Shown here: positions 17,620-25,361 of the stretch, piece by piece
Position numbering within the stretch: position 1 is the stretch's first letter
Layout: every line of letters begins with the position of its first letter
Origin: Nocardia vaccinii NBRC 15922
Lineage (GTDB): Bacteria > Actinomycetota > Actinomycetes > Mycobacteriales > Mycobacteriaceae
DNA: 64,000 nucleotides
Reading direction: 5' to 3'
Assembly: GCF_001613305.1 (NCBI RefSeq)
Contig: NZ_BDCC01000012.1
Span: 62,001 to 126,000 of the forward strand
Notes under the pieces: model-generated
What the model was told of the DNA's origin: nothing
Seen by the model: only the letters and a program-made list of their open reading frames with translations
The model's database searches: none
Position numbers and translations under genes: made by a program

Positions 17620-18570
17620 TCACACCGCCGCCGGATCCGAGAACAAGCCACGCAATCCGCGTCGTCCCAGACCGCTGCCGAGCAGTTCCTCGGTGGTCGA
17701 CCGCCCGAACGGCAGCCGCCGAATCGGCTGGCTGTACCGCGAGATCCAGGACAGCGTCGATTCATCGCAGAATCCCAGGGCCCCGTGCAGCTGATGCGCG
17801 ACCCGGAAGACCGTATCGGCCGCCTCGAGCGCGGCCAGCCGCAGAGCCAGCGCGTCGTGAACCGCCGCCGGATCGCCGGACCCTATGCTCCACAACGCAT
17901 ACCGCGCGAGCATCTCCACACCACGCCGCTCCACCTCGGCATCGGTGAGCTGGAATTGCACCGCCTGGAATTGCGCCAGCGGCTGCCCGAACTGCTCCCG
18001 CACCAGCACATGCGCCCGAGCCAGATCCACTGCCCGATCGAGCATGCCCAGCAGCGTCCAGCACGGCAGCACCAGCCCCAGTGCCGCATCCACCGTCCCA
18101 CCGGCCCCCTCGATCGGCCCGCCGAACTCCAACTCGGCCACGAACATCGACGTCCTCGGTGGCCAAACATTGTGCCGCACAGTCACTTTCCGCCGCAGAC
18201 CATCGACAGTCACCGCGGCCCAGCGCAGATCCAGGCCCGCCACGGGCGCGGCCGCCTCCCCTTCCGCGACCACCACGAGCCCGTCGACCCCGGCCTCCTC
18301 GGGCCGCGCCAACCGTTCGGCCACCGGATACGGAACGGCCAGATATCCGGCACTACGGCACAGCGCCGCGGCAGCTTCCAACTCGACTGCGTCGGACCGA
18401 GGCGCGAGATCCCACGCCCCGAGCCCCGCGAGCACCTCTGCTACGACGGTCTGCCGCACCTCGGGCTCTTGCTCGGCCCGCTGAACCAGCTCATCCCCTC
18501 CGGCAGCAGCCAGTGCCCGCTTCGCCTGGACACCGAATTCCCTTGCTTCGGAACATAACTCGATATTCAT
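17620..18570 (-). CDS. Acyl-CoA dehydrogenase, short partner subunit type
   Basis: This 316-residue protein retains the C-terminal dehydrogenase helical domain (VREQFGQPLAQFQAVQFQ and QLHGALGFCDESTL) but has a strongly reduced N-terminal part. It is below the usual 370-400 residues. It pairs with the longer dehydrogenase at 18850-20019, with a 50-codon reading frame between them whose stop overlaps this ATG. As in heterotetrameric actinobacterial dehydrogenases, it may contribute part of the active site only. A frame extends upstream to 18606, but the ATG at 18570 gives the conserved N-terminus and the coupled overlap. Confidence 0.85.
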   Translation of the reverse strand: MNIELCSEAREFGVQAKRALAAAGGDELVQRAEQEPEVRQTVVAEVLAGLGAWDLAPRSDAVELEAAAALCRSAGYLAVPYPVAERLARPEEAGVDGLVVVAEGEAAAPVAGLDLRWAAVTVDGLRRKVTVRHNVWPPRTSMFVAELEFGGPIEGAGGTVDAALGLVLPCWTLLGMLDRAVDLARAHVLVREQFGQPLAQFQAVQFQLTDAEVERRGVEMLARYALWSIGSGDPAAVHDALALRLAALEAADTVFRVAHQLHGALGFCDESTLSWISRYSQPIRRLPFGRSTTEELLGSGLGRRGLRGLFSDPAAV

Positions 18571-18719
18571 ACGGCACACTCCAGCCCGTCCGGACCAATC
18601 AGCCACCGCACGGCGGTATTCTCGGGCACGCCTTCAACTCCGGCCGCGCGGTCGATTCCCTGCCCGTGCTGCCCAGCAACGACCGTACGCGCCGCCACCA
18701 CAGGATATTTCGATGTCAT
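18567..18719 (-). CDS. Possible 50-residue protein between dehydrogenase genes
   Basis: I do not recognise this short frame. It runs from an ATG at 18719 and ends in a TGA that overlaps the ATG of the following dehydrogenase by four bases, which is a typical translational-coupling arrangement. The peptide is Gly/Val-rich with one Cys near its C-terminus (LIGPDGLECAV) and no membrane segment. A longer in-frame upstream extension exists inside the flanking gene. It may be a real small protein, a coupling leader or a chance frame. Confidence 0.35.
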   Translation of the reverse strand: MTSKYPVVAARTVVAGQHGQGIDRAAGVEGVPENTAVRWLIGPDGLECAV

Positions 18720-18849
18720 GCCGCATTCCTGTGCACAGGTAGCGGCCCCGGCGTCGCCCGCCCAGCGGCATCCGCCGCGTCTCGATCTCCCTTCAGACGA
18801 CCATCGCGGCGTGCACGACCCGACGAATCGCTGTCGCATGCCCCGGCGC

Positions 18850-20019
18850 TCATGCCGCATTCCGCTTCCCGTGGCCGCCCCCCAGCAACGCACGCGCCAG
18901 CAGAATCCGCTGGATCTCGATGCTGCCGGAGGCAACGGTGGCGGCATGGGCATAGCGGGCATGATCGGCCACGGCTCGCCGGAAGCGTTGTCGCGCTGCG
19001 GAATCGCCGGTGGCGAAGGCGGCGATCTCCGTCAGGACCGCGCCACTGTCCTGGTCCAGGCGAGTGACCGCGATCCGGTAGGCCGCCGCGTCGGCCGGGG
19101 TGATCTGCCCGGAATCCTGCAGGGACACAACCTGGTACGCCAGCAGGCGGGCGCGCCGGCAGTGCGTCAGCATGCGCGCCCATCGGCCGCGCAGTCCGCC
19201 GGGCAGCGCGTCCCAGTCCTCGCCGAGCACCTCGGGCGCGGCCTGGAGCAACCGTTCGCAACGCGCGTAACGGGCGATACCGACCCGTTCGAAGGACAGC
19301 ACCTCCTGCACCACCGGCCACCCGCCGCCCACGTCGCCGAGCACATCGGCCTCGGTGGCGCGTACGCCGTCGAAGAAGACCTCGTTGAGATGATGCGGTC
19401 CCAGCATCGACCTGATCGGCCGGACCTCGATGCCCGGATCGGTCATCGGCAGCAGGAAAACCGTGAGCCCCTGCTGTTTTCGTTCCTCCTTCGAGGTGCG
19501 CGCGAGTAGGAAGCACCATTGCGCCATACCGGCGTAGGAGGTCCAGATCTTCTGCCCGGAGATGCGCCACCCGTCACCGTCCCGGCGCGCGGTGGTCCGC
19601 AGGGAGGCCAGGTCCGAACCGGAATCGGGTTCGCTGAACCCCTGACACCAGATAACCTCGCCGCGCGCGATCGGCGGCAGATGTTTGTGCTGCTGCTCGG
19701 GCGTACCGTGCCGCATGATCGTCGGTCCGACCCAGTTCACGCCCATGTACTGTGCGCCCCGGGGCTCGTGATGGGCCCACATCTCCTCGCGCACGACGGT
19801 CTGTTCCCAGATCGAGGCGCCGCGCCCGCCGAATTCGACCGGCCATGCCGCGCACAGCAGACCGTGTTCGGCGAGCAGGCGGGAAAAGCGCTGGGCGACT
19901 GCGAGATCCGCGGGGTCGTCGGTGAACGCGCCGAGAAAGTCCGAGGGAACCTCCGCCGCGATCAGCCGACGCAGTTCGCCGCGGAGTTCGGCGGCGGCCT
20001 CACCCATCGTGAAGTCCAT
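18850..20019 (-). CDS. Acyl-CoA dehydrogenase, large partner subunit type
   Basis: This 389-residue dehydrogenase starts the long leftward operon. It has WPVEFGGRGASIWEQ, the FAD/substrate stretch WCQGFSEPDSGSDLAS and SGQKIWTSYAGMAQ. Its late motif is ASGSIEIQR, so the common Glu before GT is absent. The start is the ATG at 20019, with the GntR-type operator only 12-40 bases upstream, where it would block transcription. The partner short dehydrogenase is downstream after the 50-codon frame. Many reading frames on the opposite strand are only composition shadows. Confidence 0.9.
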   Translation of the reverse strand: MDFTMGEAAAELRGELRRLIAAEVPSDFLGAFTDDPADLAVAQRFSRLLAEHGLLCAAWPVEFGGRGASIWEQTVVREEMWAHHEPRGAQYMGVNWVGPTIMRHGTPEQQHKHLPPIARGEVIWCQGFSEPDSGSDLASLRTTARRDGDGWRISGQKIWTSYAGMAQWCFLLARTSKEERKQQGLTVFLLPMTDPGIEVRPIRSMLGPHHLNEVFFDGVRATEADVLGDVGGGWPVVQEVLSFERVGIARYARCERLLQAAPEVLGEDWDALPGGLRGRWARMLTHCRRARLLAYQVVSLQDSGQITPADAAAYRIAVTRLDQDSGAVLTEIAAFATGDSAARQRFRRAVADHARYAHAATVASGSIEIQRILLARALLGGGHGKRNAA

Positions 20020-20030
20020 GAACCGGACAG

Positions 20031-20058
20031 TACTTCAATCCTCATAAGGATAGCAATA
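20031..20058. promoter_or_regulatory. GntR-type operator, left copy of an inverted pair
   Basis: This 28-bp element is identical, in inverted orientation, to 21382-21409 on the other side of the GntR gene. Its core is the palindrome ATCCT-CATA-AGGAT at 20038-20051. The similarity extends a few more bases with one mismatch. It lies immediately upstream of the leftward dehydrogenase operon, as expected for a repressor site. Binding by the GntR protein is inferred from position and symmetry. Confidence 0.75.
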
Positions 20059-20184
20059 TTTGAATGGTCACTAACCCCTGGGTAAACTCGCACGCGTGAC
20101 ATCACCGATACGGGCAGGTCAGGCGCAACACCCAGGTTCGCGGCCCGTCTCGCCGCTCGGACGCGTGGCGGGTGCGAGGAACGA

Positions 20185-21078
20185 ATGCCCGACACGGGGC
20201 CGAACGGTGAGACCTCCAGGGCCGCAAACCCGCCGGAGCGAAGCGGAGGCCGAAACCACGGGGCGGTCTTCGTGACCAACGCCCGGCGCGGCCGGATCCC
20301 GCAGCGCCGCATCGCGGAGACCGTTGCCGCGGAATTGCGCAACCGCATCCTGTCCGGTGACGACGATTACCGCCTGCCCACCCAGGACCAACTGGTGCAG
20401 GATTTCGGAGTGAGCTACCCCTCGATCCGCGAGGCGCTGCGCATTCTCGAGACCGAGGGCCTGGTGACGGTCCGGCGCGGCAATGTCGGCGGTGCGGAGG
20501 TGCACCGCCCCGACCAGTCCTCCGCCGCGTACCACCTGGGTCTGGCCCTGCAGGGCGCCCGGGTCACCCTCGGCGACCTGGCCGCCGGGCTGCGCACGCT
20601 GGAACCGATGTGCGCGGCCGAATGCGCCCGTCGCGAGGACCGCGCCGAGGCGATCGTCCCCGCGCTCGAGGCCAATATCGAAGCCTCCGCGGAACTGATC
20701 GGCGAGGGTCTGCCCTTCACCCACACCGCCCGCGACTTCCACGATCTCATCGTCTCGTTCACACCGAACGCGACGATCCGCTACGTGGTCAGCAGCCTGG
20801 TCGCGCTGTGGTCCTCCCAGGAGGAGGCCTGGGCCGAGGTGCTCACCAAACGCGGCGAATACCCGTCCGAAACCGAATCCCAGGAGTCGGTCCGCACCCA
20901 CCGCCGCCTGCTGGAGGAGATCGCCGCGGGCCGCGCCGAGGCCGCCGAGCGCCTCTACCGCGCCCACCTCACCGCCACTCAGGCCCTGGTGCTGGAGCGT
21001 TTCGACAACGGCATCGTCAACGCCACCTCCGACCTGGCCCGCCAGGCCATCCAGTCGAGTCGGGGCCCGCGAGTCTGA
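20185..21078 (+). CDS. GntR/FadR-family transcriptional regulator
   Basis: This 297-residue protein has a winged-helix GntR domain (residues about 40-105: RLPTQDQLVQDFGVSYPSIREALRILETEGLVTVRRG) and a C-terminal FCD domain. The FCD domain shows FHDLIV and the His-containing helix SVRTHRRLLEEIAAG, in the positions that bind metal or ligand in this class. The ATG at 20185 has GAGG upstream; a GTG at 20272 would remove a low-complexity N-terminus. The gene stands alone between two inverted copies of one operator, each facing a catabolic operon. It probably represses both until a pathway acid or CoA ester binds. Confidence 0.9.
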   Translation: MPDTGPNGETSRAANPPERSGGRNHGAVFVTNARRGRIPQRRIAETVAAELRNRILSGDDDYRLPTQDQLVQDFGVSYPSIREALRILETEGLVTVRRGNVGGAEVHRPDQSSAAYHLGLALQGARVTLGDLAAGLRTLEPMCAAECARREDRAEAIVPALEANIEASAELIGEGLPFTHTARDFHDLIVSFTPNATIRYVVSSLVALWSSQEEAWAEVLTKRGEYPSETESQESVRTHRRLLEEIAAGRAEAAERLYRAHLTATQALVLERFDNGIVNATSDLARQAIQSSRGPRV

Positions 21079-21196
21079 GCCGACGCGAGGCCGCTCGACG
21101 GGCACGAATCACGCAGCTCCGCCGAGGCTCACCACCGCGGCGATCTACTCGCGAACCCATTCATCCGGACACTGTCTGTCGTTCGATTTCCGAAGC

Positions 21197-21215
21197 GTCG
21201 GCCCCGGAGGCCGAC
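21197..21215. terminator. Possible hairpin downstream of GntR
   Basis: A perfect 7-bp stem GTCGGCC/GGCCGAC with a 5-base loop lies about 120 bases after the regulator's stop. No T-tract follows, so this is only a weak terminator candidate. Apart from it and the operator at 21382, the 437-base space between the two genes shows nothing else I recognise. Confidence 0.35.
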
Positions 21216-21381
21216 CGCTCGTTCGCATCGGTGCGCCCATATCCGAGCTCGCGGCCGTTCCTCCGATCGACCGTGGGCCGCAGCAGGTCCGGATGACGGC
21301 AATCGCCGCCACACGAGGCTGCCCGGCTCCATCCCCACCACAGCGCCGGGCAGTGTAGCCCCGGAAAAACACCCCTTCAAG

Positions 21382-21409
21382 TATTGCTATCCTTATGAGG
21401 ATTGAAGTA
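21382..21409. promoter_or_regulatory. GntR-type operator, right copy of an inverted pair
   Basis: This is the mirror copy of 20031-20058, with core ATCCT-TATG-AGGAT at 21389-21402. It lies 106 bases upstream of the first gene of the long rightward operon. The intervening leader contains a small stem (CACGC with GCGTG) but no recognisable riboswitch. The orientation of both copies relative to their operons is the same, which argues for a functional operator-promoter unit. Confidence 0.75.
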
Positions 21410-21515
21410 GCGTAGCCCCACGCAAAGTGGCGTGCGTCACGACCGCCGATTCGGCCGGGTCGGCCGCCACCTTCGGACAAAGACCGACGTTCTCTTCAGC
21501 ATGGGAGGCCCCGCC

Positions 21516-23108
21516 GTGAATCAGGCGGCGCGCTACAGCAGCACCACTCCGGTCACCCTCGCCGAGGGTTGGAGCCTGCGACGACTCACCCCGCCGAGCC
21601 GACTGTTCGGCGCCAACGGATTGCGCACCGGTCCCGACGGGCGCGTCTACGTCGCCCAGGTGGCGGGCAGCCAGATCAGCGCCCTCGATGTGACCACGGG
21701 CGATCTCGAAACCGTCAGCGCCAAGGGCGGAGACATCGTCGCCCCCGACGATCTCGCATTCGATCCCGGCGGCAACCTCATCGCCACCGAGTACATGGAC
21801 GCGCGGGTCAGCGTGCGCAATACCGATGGCAGTACCCGGGTGATCCGCGCGGATCTGCCCGGCGCCAACGGGATCACCGTGCACAACGGCCGCCTGTTCG
21901 TCAACGAATGCCGGATCGGCGGACGCCTGATGGAATTGCCGCTGGACGGCAGCGCACCGCGCGTGCTGCAGGACAACCTGATGATGCCCAACGCCATGGA
22001 GGTCGGCCCCGACGGCCTCCTCTACTACCCGGTCATGGGCTCCAACGACATCTGGCGCATCGATCCCGACGGCGGCGAACCCGAGCGTGTCGCAGGCGAT
22101 CTCGGCACGCCCGACTCGGTCAAATTCGATCCCGCCGGACGCATCGTCTCCACGCAGGTGCAGACCGGCGAGGTACTGCGCATCGACCCGCGCACGGGGG
22201 AGCGTCGGGTCCTGGCCCAGCTCGCACCCGGCCTGGACAACTGCACATTCGTCGGCGACCGCCTGTTCGTCTCGCACTTCTCCGGCGAGATCACCGAAAT
22301 CCTCTCCGGCGGTGCGACAAAGACGATGCTCGACGGCGGCCTGATGTGGCCCCTGGATCTGACCGTCGATGCCCAGGGCAACCTCTATGTCGCCGACGGC
22401 ACCTTCTTCTACGTCCTGCGCGACGGCGAACTGCACACGCTCGCATCGCTTTTCAGTGCCGGAACCCCGGGGTACGTGCGCGGCGTCAGCGCCGTCGGCC
22501 CGGGAGAATTCCTCTGCGCCACCTCCGGCGGGCAGATCGCCTACTACCGGCTGCACCCCGAGCCCGAGACCGAGCTGGTGGCCGAGGGATTCGATCAGCT
22601 CTACGGCATCGCCGCAACCCCGGACCGCACCGTCGTCGCCGCGGAACTCGGCACCGGCCGGGTCCTGTCGGTCCGGGCCGGCGGGGCCGATGTGCTCGCC
22701 TCGGGCCTGCGAGACCCGATGGGCGTCGCCTTCGGTCCGGACGGAGCGCCACTGGTATCCGAATCCGGCGCCGGACGGATCGTCTCGATCGGCTCCCGGG
22801 TGGACACTGTGGTGGACGGCCTGGACACCCCGCAGGGAATCCTGGTGCGCGGCAACCGGTTACTGATCGTCGACGTCGGGCTCAACGCGCTGATCGGCGT
22901 CGACCTGGTTACCGGCGAGCGCCAGACCATCGCCGCCGGCCTGCCGCTGGGCGCACCTCCGGGAGTGGTCCCCAAACCGCTGCTGGGCACGCCCCCGTTC
23001 TCCGGCCCGATGGGTCCGTTCGCGGGTATCGCCGCCGGACCGGACGGCACGATCTACCTGTCCGCCGATGCCGAGGGCAGCGTCATGGCGTTGCGCTGCA
23101 CGGAGTGA
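21516..23108 (+). CDS. SMP-30/gluconolactonase-like double beta-propeller protein
   Basis: This 530-residue protein is built from about a dozen repeats of the type PDG-x-x-YVA, such as TGPDGRVYVAQ, FDPGGNLIATE, GPDGLLYYPV and AGPDGTIYLSA. That is twice the size of ordinary SMP-30/gluconolactonase (about 290 residues), suggesting two six-bladed propellers. There is no signal peptide, so it is cytoplasmic. The family hydrolyses lactones and other cyclic esters. I chose the GTG at 21516 because GGGAGG is seven bases upstream; the ATG at 21501 would put that site inside the gene. It opens the GntR-controlled operon that includes a Baeyer-Villiger enzyme, so lactone opening is an attractive role. 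Confidence 0.8.
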   Translation: MNQAARYSSTTPVTLAEGWSLRRLTPPSRLFGANGLRTGPDGRVYVAQVAGSQISALDVTTGDLETVSAKGGDIVAPDDLAFDPGGNLIATEYMDARVSVRNTDGSTRVIRADLPGANGITVHNGRLFVNECRIGGRLMELPLDGSAPRVLQDNLMMPNAMEVGPDGLLYYPVMGSNDIWRIDPDGGEPERVAGDLGTPDSVKFDPAGRIVSTQVQTGEVLRIDPRTGERRVLAQLAPGLDNCTFVGDRLFVSHFSGEITEILSGGATKTMLDGGLMWPLDLTVDAQGNLYVADGTFFYVLRDGELHTLASLFSAGTPGYVRGVSAVGPGEFLCATSGGQIAYYRLHPEPETELVAEGFDQLYGIAATPDRTVVAAELGTGRVLSVRAGGADVLASGLRDPMGVAFGPDGAPLVSESGAGRIVSIGSRVDTVVDGLDTPQGILVRGNRLLIVDVGLNALIGVDLVTGERQTIAAGLPLGAPPGVVPKPLLGTPPFSGPMGPFAGIAAGPDGTIYLSADAEGSVMALRCTE

Positions 23109-23113
23109 TCGCG

Positions 23114-23995
23114 ATGGCCGATTCCATCCGGGAAGCCTTCTCCGCCAACGAGTTCTTCGGCCTCGACGGCCGCATCGTCATCGTCTCCGGCGCGGGCGGC
23201 GGCGGTATCGGCACCGCGGTGACCCGTTCGGTCGCCCGCGCCGGAGCCACCGTCCTGGCCGTCAGCCGATCCCCGGAGAACCTCGCGAGACACGTCGAAC
23301 CGCTTGCCGCCGAGGGACTTCCGGTCATTCGGGTAGTGGCCGACGCGGCCACCGAGGAGGGCATCGCCACGGTCATGCGGCGTGCCGGCGAGACCGAGGG
23401 GCAGCTCTATGGCCTGGTCAACGTCGCCGGCGGAGCCGCGCCCGGCACGTGGATGCCCGCGACGCGGGTGACCCGCGCGGACTGGCAGGCGCTGTTCACC
23501 CAGAACCTCGAGACGATGTTCTTCTTCAGCCAGGCCGTCGCGGCGGAACTGAAATCGCGGTCCCTGCCCGGTTCGATCGTCTCGGTCTCCTCGATCAGCG
23601 GGATGAACACCGCGCCCTTCCACATCGCTTACGGCACAGCGAAAGCCGCGCTGGTCGCGGCCACCCGGACGCTGGCGGTCGAACTCGCGCTGGACGACAT
23701 CCGGGTCAACGCGGTCGCGCCGGGCGTCACCGAGACACCCGCCTCGGGCACCTACGTCGACACCGATCCCGAACGCGACCGCCGCGCCATCGCCATGGGC
23801 CGCCGCGGCACCCCGCAGGAGCAGGCGGGCGCGATCCTGTTCCTGCTCTCCGAACTGTCCGGGTACGTCACCGGGCAGACCCTGCTCGTGGACGGCGGCC
23901 TGAATCTCAAGTGGACCCATCTGGGCGCCGACAACACCTCCCTGTTCCTGAAGGACGAATCGTTCCGCGCGGCCATCACCAGGAGTGAACCATGA
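23114..23995 (+). CDS. SDR family oxidoreductase
   Basis: This 293-residue SDR has a slightly altered glycine loop (SGAGGGGIGTAV), a YGTAK active-site motif and YVTGQTLLVDGG near the C-terminus, followed by about 25 extra residues. It lies five bases after the propeller gene and overlaps the Rieske gene by four bases (ATGA), so it is translated with both. Oxidation of the alcohol made by the Rieske oxygenase to a ketone would supply the Baeyer-Villiger enzyme, but this is inferred from order only. A GTG at 23105 is an alternative start. Confidence 0.87.
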   Translation: MADSIREAFSANEFFGLDGRIVIVSGAGGGGIGTAVTRSVARAGATVLAVSRSPENLARHVEPLAAEGLPVIRVVADAATEEGIATVMRRAGETEGQLYGLVNVAGGAAPGTWMPATRVTRADWQALFTQNLETMFFFSQAVAAELKSRSLPGSIVSVSSISGMNTAPFHIAYGTAKAALVAATRTLAVELALDDIRVNAVAPGVTETPASGTYVDTDPERDRRAIAMGRRGTPQEQAGAILFLLSELSGYVTGQTLLVDGGLNLKWTHLGADNTSLFLKDESFRAAITRSEP

Positions 23996-25344
23996 CCGAG
24001 ACGACAGCCGACGACCTCTCCACCCCGAAGACGATCGGCGTGGAGGCGTACATCTCCCCGGAATACGCTCGCGCCGAGAGGGATCGGCTGTGGGCCAAGG
24101 TGTGGCAGCAGGTGTGCCGGGTGGAGGAGCTGCCCCGGGTGGGCGATTTCCTCACCTACGAGATCCTCGACGATTCGGTGATCGTCGTGCGCACCGCCGA
24201 GGACGCCATTCGCGCGTACCACAACGTCTGCGCGCACCGCGGCCGCCGATTGGTCGACACTCCGCCCGGCGCGCACGACGCCCGCGGCAGCCGCAAACAG
24301 TTCGTCTGCGGATTCCACGGCTGGCGCTACGACCTGCAGGGCAACAACACCTTCGTGCCCGAACGCGGGGACTGGCCGTGTGGGCTGTCCGAACGCAACG
24401 ACGGCCTGAACGAGGTCCGCCTGGACACCTGGGGCGGGTGGATCTGGATCACCCTGGACCCGGCGGCGGAGTCACTGCGCGAATATCTGGAACCCGCTGC
24501 CTCCCTGCTGGATCCGTTCCAGCTGGAGAATATGCGGTACCGGTGGCGGCGCTGGCTGACCTTCGACTGCAATTGGAAGGTCGCCTTCGAGGCGTTCATG
24601 GAGACCTACCACGTGCCCTACACCCATCCGGAATTCATGAATTTCGGCAATTTCCTGGGCTGGGGTCGCGCACAGGGCAAGCACAGCAATATCGGCTACG
24701 ACGCGCCCAAGGGTATGGAGGAGAACCAGGGCAAATTGCGCATCGGCAGTGGTGCGGACGCACGCCTGTCCACCGCGCAACTGCAGAATTTCACCTGGGA
24801 GAACGCCAACACCAACACCACCGAATCGATGGTGGCGGTGGCCAATCGGCTGGCCGACGAGCTGCCCGAGGGCACCCCGCCCGGTGAGGTGCTGCGGTAC
24901 TGGCTGGACACCTGCCGGCGCGAGGACGCCGAACGCGGCGTGATCTGGCCGACCATCGACCCCGAGATCGTGGCGAAGAGCGGCACCTCCTGGCAGATCT
25001 TCCCCAATTTCCAGATCGGCCACGCCCCGAACAACATGCTCTGTTACCGATTCCGGCCGTACGGATTCGACCCGGACAAATGCATTTTCGAGGCCTCGGT
25101 GTTCGAATTGTTTCCGCCCGGCGAGGAACCGGAGACCGAATGGATCTACACCCCGGTCGGTGACGAGGGCTGGCGCACGGTGCTACCCCAGGACTTCGAC
25201 AATATGGCCGCGGTCCAACAGGGCATGAAATCGCGCGGATTCTCCGGTCCCAAGCCGAATCCGTACCGCGAACGCACCATCGTGAACCTGCACCACAACC
25301 TCGCGTCGTACATGGGCACCGGCGAACCGACCGAACTGGCTTGA
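23992..25344 (+). CDS. Rieske non-heme iron oxygenase, alpha subunit
   Basis: This 450-residue aromatic-ring-hydroxylating-type oxygenase has the Rieske ligands Cys80 and His82 (NVCAHRG) and Cys106 and His109 (FVCGFHGWRY). Its mononuclear iron ligands are His207 and His212 (ETYHVPYTH), with an acidic ligand expected later. It hydroxylates a substrate using electrons from a reductase or ferredoxin, neither of which is encoded nearby. Overlap with the SDR upstream and a gap of 17 bases to the Baeyer-Villiger gene suggest a hydroxylation, oxidation and ring-expansion sequence. Steroid or alicyclic acids are possible substrates; none is proven. Confidence 0.92.
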   Translation: MTETTADDLSTPKTIGVEAYISPEYARAERDRLWAKVWQQVCRVEELPRVGDFLTYEILDDSVIVVRTAEDAIRAYHNVCAHRGRRLVDTPPGAHDARGSRKQFVCGFHGWRYDLQGNNTFVPERGDWPCGLSERNDGLNEVRLDTWGGWIWITLDPAAESLREYLEPAASLLDPFQLENMRYRWRRWLTFDCNWKVAFEAFMETYHVPYTHPEFMNFGNFLGWGRAQGKHSNIGYDAPKGMEENQGKLRIGSGADARLSTAQLQNFTWENANTNTTESMVAVANRLADELPEGTPPGEVLRYWLDTCRREDAERGVIWPTIDPEIVAKSGTSWQIFPNFQIGHAPNNMLCYRFRPYGFDPDKCIFEASVFELFPPGEEPETEWIYTPVGDEGWRTVLPQDFDNMAAVQQGMKSRGFSGPKPNPYRERTIVNLHHNLASYMGTGEPTELA

Positions 25345-25361
25345 GCAATAAAGGAATTCGA

